Source: Streptomyces pristinaespiralis | GTDB taxonomy: Bacteria > Actinomycetota > Actinomycetes > Streptomycetales > Streptomycetaceae | Length of the DNA: 64,000 nucleotides | Assembly: GCF_001278075.1 (NCBI RefSeq) | Contig: NZ_CP011340.1 | Location: 7,623,501-7,687,500, forward strand | Reading direction: 5' to 3' | Shown: piece after piece, positions 27,394-35,259 of the stretch | How the letters are laid out: every line of letters starts with the position of its first letter | How positions within the stretch are numbered: the first letter of the stretch is position 1 | Notes under the pieces: model-generated | What the model was told of the DNA's origin: nothing | The model's input: the letters and a program-made list of their open reading frames with translations, nothing else | Databases searched by the model: none | Program-made: the position numbers and the translations under genes

Positions 27394-29235
27394 ATGGCCA
27401 GTACGAAAGTGTCCGATTTCATCCTCCAGCGGCTGCGCGAGTGGGACGTCACCCACGTCTTCTCGTACGCGGGCGACGGCATCAACGGGCTCCTCGCCGC
27501 GTGGGGACGCGCCGACAACAGGCCGAAGTTCGTGCAGTCCCGGCACGAGGAGATGTCGGCCTTCCAGGCCGTCGGATACGCCAAGTTCTCCGGGAAGGTC
27601 GGCGTCTGCGCCGCCACCTCGGGCCCGGGCGCGATCCACCTGCTCAACGGGCTCTACGACGCGAAGCTCGACCACGTACCGGTGGTGGCGCTCGTCGGCC
27701 AGACCAACCGCAGTGCCATGGGCGGGTCGTACCAGCAGGAGGTCGACCTGCAGAACCTCTTCAAGGACGTCGCGTCCGACTTCTGCGAGACCGCGACGGT
27801 CCCGGAGCAACTGCCCAACCTCATCGACCGGGCGATGCGCACGGCCTACGCCCGGCGCACCGTGACCGCGGTCATCATCCCCGCCGACGTCCAGGACCTG
27901 GACTACAGCCCGCCGAAGCACGCCTTCAAGATGGTGCCCTCCAGCATGGGCCTCGGGCGGTACGCGCCCGTGCCCGTCGACGAGGACGTCGAGCGGGCCG
28001 CCGAGATCCTCAACGCGGGCGAGAAGGTCGCCGTGCTCGTCGGACAGGGGGCCCGCGGAGCCCGCGCCGAGGTCGAACGGCTGGCCGACGTCCTCGGCGC
28101 CGGCGTCGCCAAGGCGCTGCTCGGCAAGGACGTCCTCCCCGACGACCTGCCCTACGTCACCGGCTCGATCGGCCTGCTCGGCACCCGGCCCTCGTACGAG
28201 ATGATGCAGGGCTGCGACACCCTGCTGATGATCGGATCCAGCTTCCCGTACACCCAGTTCATGCCCGAGCTCGACCAGGCGAGGGCCGTGCAGATCGACA
28301 TCGACCCGCACATGATCGGGCTGCGCTACCCCTTCGAGGTGAACCTCGTCGGTGACGCCCGCGAGACGCTGCGACGGCTGCTGCCACGGCTGCACCGCAA
28401 GGAGAGCCGTTCCTGGCGCGACGGGATCGAGCAGAGCGTCGACCGCTGGTGGGAGGTCATGCAGCGCAGGGCCGCCGTCGACGCCGACCCCGTCAACCCC
28501 GAGTACGTCGTCCACGCCCTGGACGGGCTGCTCCCCGACGACGCGATCGTCACCGCGGACTCCGGCTCCGCCGCGAACTGGTACGCCCGCCACCTGCGGT
28601 TCCGTGGCCGGATGCGCGGCTCGCTGTCCGGGACGCTCGCCACGATGGGTCCCGGCGTGCCGTACGCCGTCGGCGCCAAGTTCGCCCATCCGGACCGCCC
28701 GGCGATCGCCCTGGTCGGCGACGGCGCGATGCAGATGAACGGGATGATGGAGATGGTCACCGCGGCGAAGTACTACCGCGAGTGGTCGGACCCGCGGCTG
28801 ATCGTGGCCGTGCTGAACAACGGCGACCTCAACCAGGTCACCTGGGAGATGCGGGCCATGTCCGGTGCCCCGCAGTTCGAGGAGTCGCAGCACATCCCCG
28901 ACCTGCCCTATGCGGACATCGCCGAACGGATGGGGCTGGCGGGCGTACGCGTCGAGAAGCCCAAGCACGTCGAGTCCGCCTGGAAACAGGCCCTCGCCGC
29001 CGACCGGCCCTTCGTCATCGACTTCCGTACCGACCCGGCCGTGCCGCCGATCCCGCCGCACGCCTCGCTCGACCAGATCGAGGCCGCGGCGTCCGCGATC
29101 CTGCGTGGCGACAGCGACCGCGGATCGATGATCCGGCAGGGCTTCAAGGCCAAGGTGCAGGAATTCCTCCCCGGCACCCGGCACCGCGGGGACCGGCCCG
29201 GCGCGACGAAGGACAGCGCCGAAGAGGACAGGTGA
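27394..29235 (+). CDS. Thiamine-pyrophosphate enzyme, pyruvate oxidase/PoxB-like
   Basis: This 613-residue three-domain TPP enzyme has a Pyr domain (about 1-175, with the activating Glu in 'SRHEEMSAFQAVGYAKF'), a central Rossmann-like domain (about 190-325) and a PP domain (about 365-545) with the TPP-Mg motif GDGAMQMN ... NN (about residues 443-471). It resembles pyruvate:quinone oxidoreductases and related 'thiamine pyrophosphate-requiring proteins' of actinobacteria. A C-terminal tail (about 550-613) could hold a membrane/quinone contact, as in PoxB. The likely reaction is pyruvate to acetate and CO2 with electrons to quinone, but the substrate is inferred. ATG at 27394 follows GAGGAG. It is divergent from the phosphoketolase operon. 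Confidence 0.9.
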   Translation: MASTKVSDFILQRLREWDVTHVFSYAGDGINGLLAAWGRADNRPKFVQSRHEEMSAFQAVGYAKFSGKVGVCAATSGPGAIHLLNGLYDAKLDHVPVVALVGQTNRSAMGGSYQQEVDLQNLFKDVASDFCETATVPEQLPNLIDRAMRTAYARRTVTAVIIPADVQDLDYSPPKHAFKMVPSSMGLGRYAPVPVDEDVERAAEILNAGEKVAVLVGQGARGARAEVERLADVLGAGVAKALLGKDVLPDDLPYVTGSIGLLGTRPSYEMMQGCDTLLMIGSSFPYTQFMPELDQARAVQIDIDPHMIGLRYPFEVNLVGDARETLRRLLPRLHRKESRSWRDGIEQSVDRWWEVMQRRAAVDADPVNPEYVVHALDGLLPDDAIVTADSGSAANWYARHLRFRGRMRGSLSGTLATMGPGVPYAVGAKFAHPDRPAIALVGDGAMQMNGMMEMVTAAKYYREWSDPRLIVAVLNNGDLNQVTWEMRAMSGAPQFEESQHIPDLPYADIAERMGLAGVRVEKPKHVESAWKQALAADRPFVIDFRTDPAVPPIPPHASLDQIEAAASAILRGDSDRGSMIRQGFKAKVQEFLPGTRHRGDRPGATKDSAEEDR

Positions 29236-29317
29236 CGGCCCTTCACCGGGCGCCCGCGCCGGAGACCCGGGCGTCCTCCTGTTCGCGCATCCGCCGCCAC
29301 CGGAGGACGCTGGCGCC

Positions 29318-30442
29318 ATGACCACCACCATCGGAGCCGAAGAGGAGTTCTTCCTCGTCCGGACCGGCGACCGGACCGGCGACCGGGCCGTCGAACCGGC
29401 GGGCAGCCGCGTCGTCGCCCGCGCCCGCCGCACCGTCGGCGACCTGGTCTCCGGCGAGTTCCACCAGGGCCAGCTCGAGGTGCGCACCCCGCCGTGCGAG
29501 GAATCCGGCGAGCTGCACCGGCACCTCGCGGCGGTACGGAGAGCGGCCCACGAGGCCTGCCGCGCGGAGGGGCTCGGGCTGTGCGCCACGGGCACGCCGG
29601 TCATCGGCGGCGCGGGAGCCCGCGTCCTGGGCGATCACCCCCGCTACCGCGCGGGCGTGCGCCAGTTCGGGACCCTGCTCGACGATTTCACCGTCTGCGC
29701 CGTCCATGTGCATGTGCATGTGCCGGACCGGGAGGTCGCCGTGCTGACGGCCAACCATCTGCGCCCCTGGCTTCCCCTCCTGATCGCCATGAGCGCCAAC
29801 TCGCCCTTCTTCGAGGGGCGCGACACCGGCTACGCGAGCTGGCGGACCGTCGTCCGCGGCCGCTTCCCGGCGCTCAGCGCCCCTCCGTACGTCGATTCGC
29901 TCGCCGACTACGAGCGCCTGACCGCGGCCCTGGAGGAGTCGGAGGCGATGCTGGACGCGACCATCCCGTTCTGGGACGTGCGCCCCAATCCCCGGGTCCC
30001 GACGCTGGAGATCCGGGTCATGGACGTGCCGTCGGACGTGGCGGACACCGCCGCGCTCACCGCCCTCGTCAGAGCGCTGGTCGTGGACTGCGCCGAGCGG
30101 GTCCGGCGCGGCGACAAGGGCCCGCGTACCTGCGGTGAACTGCTGCGTGCCGCCTACTGGCGGGCGGCCCGCGACGGCTGGCCGGGCAGCGGCGTCGACG
30201 CCCTCACCGAACGGGTACTGCCGTTCGCCGTCCAGGCGGCGCGGCTGGTCGACCGCGTACGGCCGCGGCTGGAGGAGTACGGCGACCTCGAGCGGGTCGC
30301 CGCCTTCCTGCGGCGGCTCGACGAGCACGGGTGCGGCGCCCAGCGGCAGCGGGCGTCGTGGAGCCGCCGCTCACGGCCGGCCGATGTCGTCGACGACCTC
30401 GTCGTCGCCACCGCCGGGACCGGCCCGGTCAGCCCGGCGTGA
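29318..30442 (+). CDS. Carboxylate-amine ligase, YbdK/GCS2 family
   Basis: This 374-residue ATP-grasp-like (glutamate-cysteine ligase 2) enzyme has the characteristic 'TIGAEEEFFLVR' start, 'EFHQGQLEVRTPPCEESGEL', 'CAVHVHVHVPDREVAV', 'NSPFFEGRDTGYASWR' and 'TLEIRVMDVPSDVADTAAL'. Members have weak gamma-glutamylcysteine synthetase activity or make related amides; the true substrates are often unknown. A small in-frame duplication encodes DRTGDRTGDR-like residues near position 17-25. ATG at 29318 has GGAGG 11 nt upstream. It follows the TPP-enzyme gene by 82 bp and may be cotranscribed; its 3' end overlaps the convergent dioxygenase gene by 14 bp. Confidence 0.92.
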   Translation: MTTTIGAEEEFFLVRTGDRTGDRAVEPAGSRVVARARRTVGDLVSGEFHQGQLEVRTPPCEESGELHRHLAAVRRAAHEACRAEGLGLCATGTPVIGGAGARVLGDHPRYRAGVRQFGTLLDDFTVCAVHVHVHVPDREVAVLTANHLRPWLPLLIAMSANSPFFEGRDTGYASWRTVVRGRFPALSAPPYVDSLADYERLTAALEESEAMLDATIPFWDVRPNPRVPTLEIRVMDVPSDVADTAALTALVRALVVDCAERVRRGDKGPRTCGELLRAAYWRAARDGWPGSGVDALTERVLPFAVQAARLVDRVRPRLEEYGDLERVAAFLRRLDEHGCGAQRQRASWSRRSRPADVVDDLVVATAGTGPVSPA

Positions 30443-31193
30443 GGGTCGTCACCAGGACGTCGCGGCGGGCCGGGAGGGCGGCGTCGACCGGCCGGACGGG
30501 CGACACGCCGTGCAGGGTGCCGCGGTCGTCGGAGACGAGCAGGCTCGCCGGCTCGCACAGCGTGGCCGACAGGATGTCGTCGCCGTCGGGGCTGCAGACG
30601 GTGCTCTCGCCCCCGGTGGCGTTGTCGCGGCCGACGAGCAGGGAGGACACCAGGGTGACGCCGTCCCGGTGCATGCCCTCCGGCGTCGGCTCCCCTGCGC
30701 CCTGCGCCGTGGCGAGGACCCGGAAGGGATGGACCCTGACGCTCCACCACTCGGCCACCTCCAGCGCGCCCACCAGCCGGCCGAGCAGGCCGAGGATCCG
30801 GCGCAGTACCGGATCGGCCACGAAGGCGCCGGTCAGCGGATCGAAATGGCGGTCCACCGTCTCGTAGAGCGGATTGGTGTTGTCGGGCTGGACGAACGCG
30901 CTGTGGGGCAGCAGCCGCAGTTCCCCGGTCGCGGGCGAGAGGGAGAAGTGTCCGTAGCGCCTCAGTCTGCGGGTGCCGAGCCGGGCGGCGTACGCGTCCT
31001 CGGAAAGGTCCTGCCAGTGGGCCGCGAAGTGTGCCCAGGACGAGGCGTCCGCGCCCAGGCACGTCAGCACGTCGGCCGGAGGCATGAGGTACGCGCCGGT
31101 GCCGGCCAGTGCGGCGCGGGCCGCCTCTTCCGCGGACCGCGCGGCGGCCGCGTTCTCCTGCGCGGGGTCGAGGAAACCGGTGTCGGTGTCCAC
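30429..31193 (-). CDS. 2-oxoglutarate/Fe(II) dioxygenase family protein
   Basis: This 254-residue protein belongs to the 2OG-Fe_2 family that includes L-isoleucine 4-hydroxylase-type free-amino-acid oxygenases. The iron facial triad is visible as His175-x-Asp177 in GMHRDG and His228 in TLHGVSPV; 'VHPFRVLAT' and the C-terminal Arg ('RRDVLVTTLTPG') are also family features. It should hydroxylate a small amino acid or peptide using 2OG and O2. The start is GTG at 31193 with GAAGGGA about 12 nt upstream. It overlaps the stop of the convergent ligase gene. Confidence 0.9.
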   Translation of the reverse strand: MDTDTGFLDPAQENAAAARSAEEAARAALAGTGAYLMPPADVLTCLGADASSWAHFAAHWQDLSEDAYAARLGTRRLRRYGHFSLSPATGELRLLPHSAFVQPDNTNPLYETVDRHFDPLTGAFVADPVLRRILGLLGRLVGALEVAEWWSVRVHPFRVLATAQGAGEPTPEGMHRDGVTLVSSLLVGRDNATGGESTVCSPDGDDILSATLCEPASLLVSDDRGTLHGVSPVRPVDAALPARRDVLVTTLTPG

Positions 31194-31424
31194 GGTCGGC
31201 CACCGTCCCTTCTCCGGTGGGGTGAGTTGCGGGGCTCAAGCCATCATCGGGCGGCCTTCCACCGGGCGCACCCCCTCACGCGTGGGCGGCCGGACCGCGC
31301 ACACCGCGCCCCATGATTGGCACCCGCCCGTCCGGGAACCCGGCGACCTGTGAGGCCCGGCGGATCCGGCGCCGGGTCCGGCACAGGCACGAACATTCCG
31401 CTCCGACGGTGAGGAAGTGGCCCC

Positions 31425-31592
31425 ATGAGTGAGCAGACACCCTCCCAGGCGGAGGGCGAACGGCCGGAGGACGAGGTCCGCGCGAACTTCCCCCGCAGTA
31501 CGCCGTCGCAGGCGGAGGGGGAGCGGGAAGAGGAGGAGCCCGAACCGCGGGCGGACGACACGCCTACGGACCGGCGCGGTCCTGGCAAGTGA
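31425..31592 (+). CDS. Small acidic repeat protein (55 aa)
   Basis: This short gene has ATG at 31425 and GAGGAAG 7 nt upstream. The product is highly charged and disordered-looking and contains the nonapeptide TPSQAEGER twice (residues 5-13 and 29-37), separated by a basic/acidic spacer with 'VRANFPRS'. There is no Cys and no hydrophobic segment. Such small charged proteins are often stress- or sporulation-induced in streptomycetes, but I know no named family. It is divergent from the dioxygenase gene, with 231 bp between starts. Confidence 0.65.
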   Translation: MSEQTPSQAEGERPEDEVRANFPRSTPSQAEGEREEEEPEPRADDTPTDRRGPGK

Positions 31593-31696
31593 CGGCCGAG
31601 GCCGTACGGAGCGCTGGCCGACGCCTCGGCAGGGGCTCCTCCTGGGCAGGGCCCGGGACCGTCGCTCGTCCCCGGGCGCCGGGCGTGAACGCCGCG

Positions 31697-31738
31697 AGCC
31701 TTCCGCACGGTCGGCCTGGGCCGGCGTCGCGGAAGGCT
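31697..31738. terminator. Hairpin between convergent genes
   Basis: AGCCTTCCGC (31697-31706) and its exact complement (31729-31738) flank a 22-nt GC-rich spacer that can pair further. It lies between the small acidic gene and the convergent membrane protein gene, so it can stop both. Confidence 0.6.
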
Positions 31739-31760
31739 GGCGTGGGGCAGGGCCGGGGCG

Positions 31761-33509
31761 TCAGCTGTTGTGCGTCGCCCCCGTGGCCGGTTGCCTGCGT
31801 CGGAGCAGGACGGATCCGGCGAGGAAGGCGCATGCTCCGGCGCACAGGACCGCGGCTGCTCTGGCCCAGCCGAAGGAGGCGCCCAGGCTGCTCTGCAGCA
31901 GATTCATGGTCCCGACGCCCGCGAGCGCGTGCAGTGCGGCGACACCGACCGCCAGGCCGGCGGCGGCCGCCCAGACCAGCGCGGTGTCACGCACCGCGAG
32001 CCACACGGCGACGATCAGGCAGAGCACCGTGACGGCGACCGAGAGGGTCTCGGCGTAACCGCCGGAACGCAGGCCGGCCACGTCGGTGGGGAGATGGATG
32101 ACGCCGCACGTGAAGAGAACGGCGGCGGCGGGCCAGCGCAGTCCCGAACGCATGGCCGGCGAGATGGTGTGGCTGTCCGGTCCTGCGGCCAGGGCGCCGT
32201 TCAGCGCGGCCATGGACCAGGAGGTCTTCTTCGAGGGCCGTGTGTCCGCGGCGACGGCCTGCGGCTCGACGGCGGCCTCTTGTCGGGTGACGTCCTCCCC
32301 GGCCGGCGGGGAGGGGTCGTCACCCGTGGCTGCCTCGGTCGCGGCCGACCGCCATTCGCTGGCGTCGGTGCCGATCATGTTCACCAGCTGCACGACGTCC
32401 TCGATGGGCCGGCCGACGGCGGCGGCGCGCAGCGTGGTGTCCGCCTCGTGCAGGGGGTGCGGGTACTCGTTGAGCAGGGCGACCAGCTGCCTGACCTCGT
32501 CGAGCGGGCGGGAGACAGCCGCGGCGCGCAGGGCCAGGTCACCGGGGCTGTCGACCTCTCCGGTGCGCTTCAGCCGGCTCACCAGGGCGGCGACCTCGGC
32601 CACCGGACGCTCGGTGGCGGCCGTCCACAGGAGCGTGTGGATGGGCTGCTCGCTCTCGTTGGGCGCGCTCTCGTCGGGCGCCGTGTCGTCCGCGGGAGAA
32701 GTGGCACAGGCCCGGGCGGCGTCGCCGGCCGGCTGTCCGCTGCCGGAGCCGGGTGACGGGGCCGGGGTGAGGCCCTGGACCGGGGTCTCCTGGCGGAGCG
32801 GGCTAGGGTCCTCGATCGCGTCGCGCACCGGCGTCGTGTCACGCGCGTGCGCCGGTTCCCCGGCGGCACCCGCTGCCAGGTCCTCGGCGGCCGCGTCCTC
32901 GGCGGCCCGCGCGGCAGCGTCGTCGGCGGCCGCTTCGTCGGCGGCCGGTTCCTTGGCGGCCGAGCGCGCCGGACTCCAGGCGTAGACGGCGCTGCGCACG
33001 GGGCCGGGCTTGTCGACCGGGGCGGCTATCGGATCCCGCTTCTCGTCGGGGTCGACGACCGGCGCCGGGGCATCGGTCGTGGTGCCCGCCGCCCACGGCG
33101 TCGGGGCCGCCGATCCGGCCTGCGGCGCCCGCGGCCTTCCGGCCGGGGTCCGCACGGGGACCGGCTCCTGCGCCGGGGCCGGCCTCGGCCTGTCCGGCCC
33201 GCCGGCACCAGTGACCGTGCCGGTGCCGGTACCGGTTCCCGTGCCTGCGGCCGGGCCCGTCCCGTGGAGCGGGGACGGCTCCTCGGGGAGCAGCGGCGTC
33301 CCGGGCTCCGGGTGCACCGGGTCGAGAGGGCCGGGGGGAACCGCCGCGGCCGGGAAGACCGGCGGGTGGGAAGGCATCGGCGGCAGCGGCGGGACCGTGC
33401 GGGCCGGGAACACCGGGGCGGCGTACCCGGCGGCCGCGGTGCCGTCGGGGGGCCGGGGGCGGTCGTCCTGGTAGTCGGACGGGGAATTGGTGTGGGGGTC
33501 GGTGGTCAT
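31761..33509 (-). CDS. Large Pro/Ala-rich protein with helical repeats and C-terminal membrane domain
   Basis: This 582-residue hypothetical protein has a long low-complexity N-terminal half (Pro/Ala/Gly, a run of GT dipeptides near residues 89-98, and an Ala/Asp/Glu tract about 185-220). Three helical repeats follow (about 288-385) with the shared pattern 'AAAxxRPxxEVxxLVxxL' (TAATERPVAEVAALVSRL, AAAVSRPLDEVRQLVALL, AAAVGRPIEDVVQLVNMI). Four predicted transmembrane helices occupy about 455-575. ATG at 33509 with CGGAG 9 nt upstream is favoured over a longer frame. The topology suggests a membrane anchor presenting a cytoplasmic repeat domain. I do not recognise a named family. Confidence 0.85.
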   Translation of the reverse strand: MTTDPHTNSPSDYQDDRPRPPDGTAAAGYAAPVFPARTVPPLPPMPSHPPVFPAAAVPPGPLDPVHPEPGTPLLPEEPSPLHGTGPAAGTGTGTGTGTVTGAGGPDRPRPAPAQEPVPVRTPAGRPRAPQAGSAAPTPWAAGTTTDAPAPVVDPDEKRDPIAAPVDKPGPVRSAVYAWSPARSAAKEPAADEAAADDAAARAAEDAAAEDLAAGAAGEPAHARDTTPVRDAIEDPSPLRQETPVQGLTPAPSPGSGSGQPAGDAARACATSPADDTAPDESAPNESEQPIHTLLWTAATERPVAEVAALVSRLKRTGEVDSPGDLALRAAAVSRPLDEVRQLVALLNEYPHPLHEADTTLRAAAVGRPIEDVVQLVNMIGTDASEWRSAATEAATGDDPSPPAGEDVTRQEAAVEPQAVAADTRPSKKTSWSMAALNGALAAGPDSHTISPAMRSGLRWPAAAVLFTCGVIHLPTDVAGLRSGGYAETLSVAVTVLCLIVAVWLAVRDTALVWAAAAGLAVGVAALHALAGVGTMNLLQSSLGASFGWARAAAVLCAGACAFLAGSVLLRRRQPATGATHNS

Positions 33510-33695
33510 GGCGCGGGCTCCGTTCGCGGAACATCCGGGTAGGCGTACACCGTGTCGTTCGTCGTGCGCCGCCTGGGCGCGCACACTTTGTTACATCTAA
33601 CGGGCATAACGTGATATTGCGCCATCCGGGAACGCCGCCAGTGGGCCACCAGGCGGAATCCGCCCCCCGGAGCCCCGGTCGTTCAGCCTTCCGTG

Positions 33696-34583
33696 TCACC
33701 GCTGCCGGGCCGCTGCGGCCGCCGTCCAGGCAGCCGCGCCGCCGGCGCCGAGCAGCCCGGTCGGTTCCAGACCTTCATCGCCCCGGAGCCGTCCGAGTTC
33801 GAGACGGGCTCCCAGGGCGACGGGGCCCGGCAGCCAGCCCCGCGCCGCCCGCGCCAGACGGAGCCACGGCTGGGCGTACACGACGGGCGCGCGCCGCTCG
33901 ATGCCGTGTACGAGTCGGTCCGCCACGGGCTGCACCGGATAGACCTTTCCGGCCGGCCACGGCAGCGCCGCGCGCAGCTCCCGCATCACCCGGTGCTCCT
34001 CCGCGGCCCGGATCATCTCGGTGTCCGCCCAGCTCAGGTAGCCGACCCCCACCCCCACGCCACGGTGGGCCACCTCGGCCCGGAGGGAGTGCGCGAACGC
34101 CTCCGCGCCCGACTTGGCCGCGCAATAGGCGCTCATCATCGGCGAGGGCGCGATCGCCGCCAGTGAGGCGACCTGGAGGAAGTAGCCCCGGGTGCGCAGC
34201 AGGCCGGGGAGATGCACCTGGGCCGTGAGACAGGTGCCGAGGAGATCGACCTCGACGATCCGCCGCCAGGTCGCCGTGGACGTCTGAAGGAACGGCCCGC
34301 CCGCCGCCACACCGGCGTTGGCCACCACGACGGACACGGGCCCGAGGCTCTCCTCCACCTGCGCGGCGGTGCGGGTCATGGCCTGTTCGTCGGTGACGTC
34401 GACCGGCCAGTGCGCCGCGCCCGGCAGGCTCGCCGCCACACGCGCGAGCAGTGGTTCCTCCAGGCCGAGGAGGGCGACCCGGGCGCCTCGCCGGGCGAGG
34501 GTCCTGGCCATGGCCTCTCCGATGCCACGGGCCGCTCCGGTCACCACGGCCGTACGGCCGAGAAGGGGGGACTGTTCGGCCAT
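33696..34583 (-). CDS. Short-chain dehydrogenase/reductase (SDR)
   Basis: This 295-residue Rossmann-fold oxidoreductase has the classical SDR marks: TGAARGIG (cofactor loop, about residues 16-23), VVANAGV, the catalytic Ser in 'LQVASLAAIAP' and YxxxK in 'AYCAAKSGAEAF'. The loop after the first strand suggests NADP or NAD, not resolved here. A C-terminal extension of about 60 residues beyond the core contains 'PVVYAQPWLRLARAARGW', typical of SDRs acting on lipid-like substrates. ATG at 34583 has GGAGG 8 nt upstream. It is divergent from the SRPBCC/FAD gene pair, with 202 bp between. Confidence 0.92.
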   Translation of the reverse strand: MAEQSPLLGRTAVVTGAARGIGEAMARTLARRGARVALLGLEEPLLARVAASLPGAAHWPVDVTDEQAMTRTAAQVEESLGPVSVVVANAGVAAGGPFLQTSTATWRRIVEVDLLGTCLTAQVHLPGLLRTRGYFLQVASLAAIAPSPMMSAYCAAKSGAEAFAHSLRAEVAHRGVGVGVGYLSWADTEMIRAAEEHRVMRELRAALPWPAGKVYPVQPVADRLVHGIERRAPVVYAQPWLRLARAARGWLPGPVALGARLELGRLRGDEGLEPTGLLGAGGAAAWTAAAAARQR

Positions 34584-34785
34584 GCTCGGGCCTCCGTCTC
34601 ATTCGGCGCCCCTCCCGGTCACCAGGGCCGGTTACCCCTTTCGGGGGCTTCCATGGGGCCGCGAGCAGCCGTCGCCGTCCGCCTCGGGGCCGCCGGTGCC
34701 TCACCGGTGATCGAAGGGGGCCATAGATCACCGGGGAAGGGGCACTCGCTGGTCGACGACGTCCCTTCCACCCGCTGGAGGACCC

Positions 34786-35259
34786 ATGGCCGTGCATCAC
34801 CAGGTGATCAGGAAGCCGCCCACCACCGTGTGGTCGGTGCTCAGCGACCGGGACCGTTACAGCGACTGGGTCATCGGCACCGCCGACAGCCGGCCCGCGT
34901 ACGGCGACTGGCCGGAGGTCGGAGCGGCCCTGGAGTACACAGTGCGGGTCGGGCCGTGGACCCTGCACGGCAGAACGATCGTGCGGCACTGCGAGCCGCC
35001 GCGGACACTCGAACTCGAGGCGGAGAGCGGTCCGCTGGGCAGCGCGCGGATCGCCATCGACATCCGCCCCTGGGGCGAGGAGACCCTGGTCGTCCTGGAT
35101 GAGCATCCGCTGAAGGGTCCTGGAGGCACCTTCCACAACGCGGCGCTGGACGCGTTCCTCCTCGTCCGCCACCGCCGCATGCTCAGCCGCCTGGCCGACG
35201 TCGTCGAGAACTCAGGAGAGCGCGATGCCGGACGCAGTGGTGATCGGAGCAGGGCCTAA
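34786..35259 (+). CDS. SRPBCC-family protein (polyketide cyclase/START-like)
   Basis: This 157-residue helix-grip protein is recognised from 'HHQVIRKPPTTVWSVLSDRD', 'YSDWVIGTADSRP' and 'GRTIVRHCEPPRTLELEAES', which form a hydrophobic-ligand pocket. Members bind or transform lipids and polyketides. The ATG has GGAGG just upstream. Its last 35 bp overlap the start of the FAD oxidoreductase gene in another frame, indicating a translationally coupled pair acting on a common, probably apolar, substrate. Confidence 0.87.
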   Translation: MAVHHQVIRKPPTTVWSVLSDRDRYSDWVIGTADSRPAYGDWPEVGAALEYTVRVGPWTLHGRTIVRHCEPPRTLELEAESGPLGSARIAIDIRPWGEETLVVLDEHPLKGPGGTFHNAALDAFLLVRHRRMLSRLADVVENSGERDAGRSGDRSRA

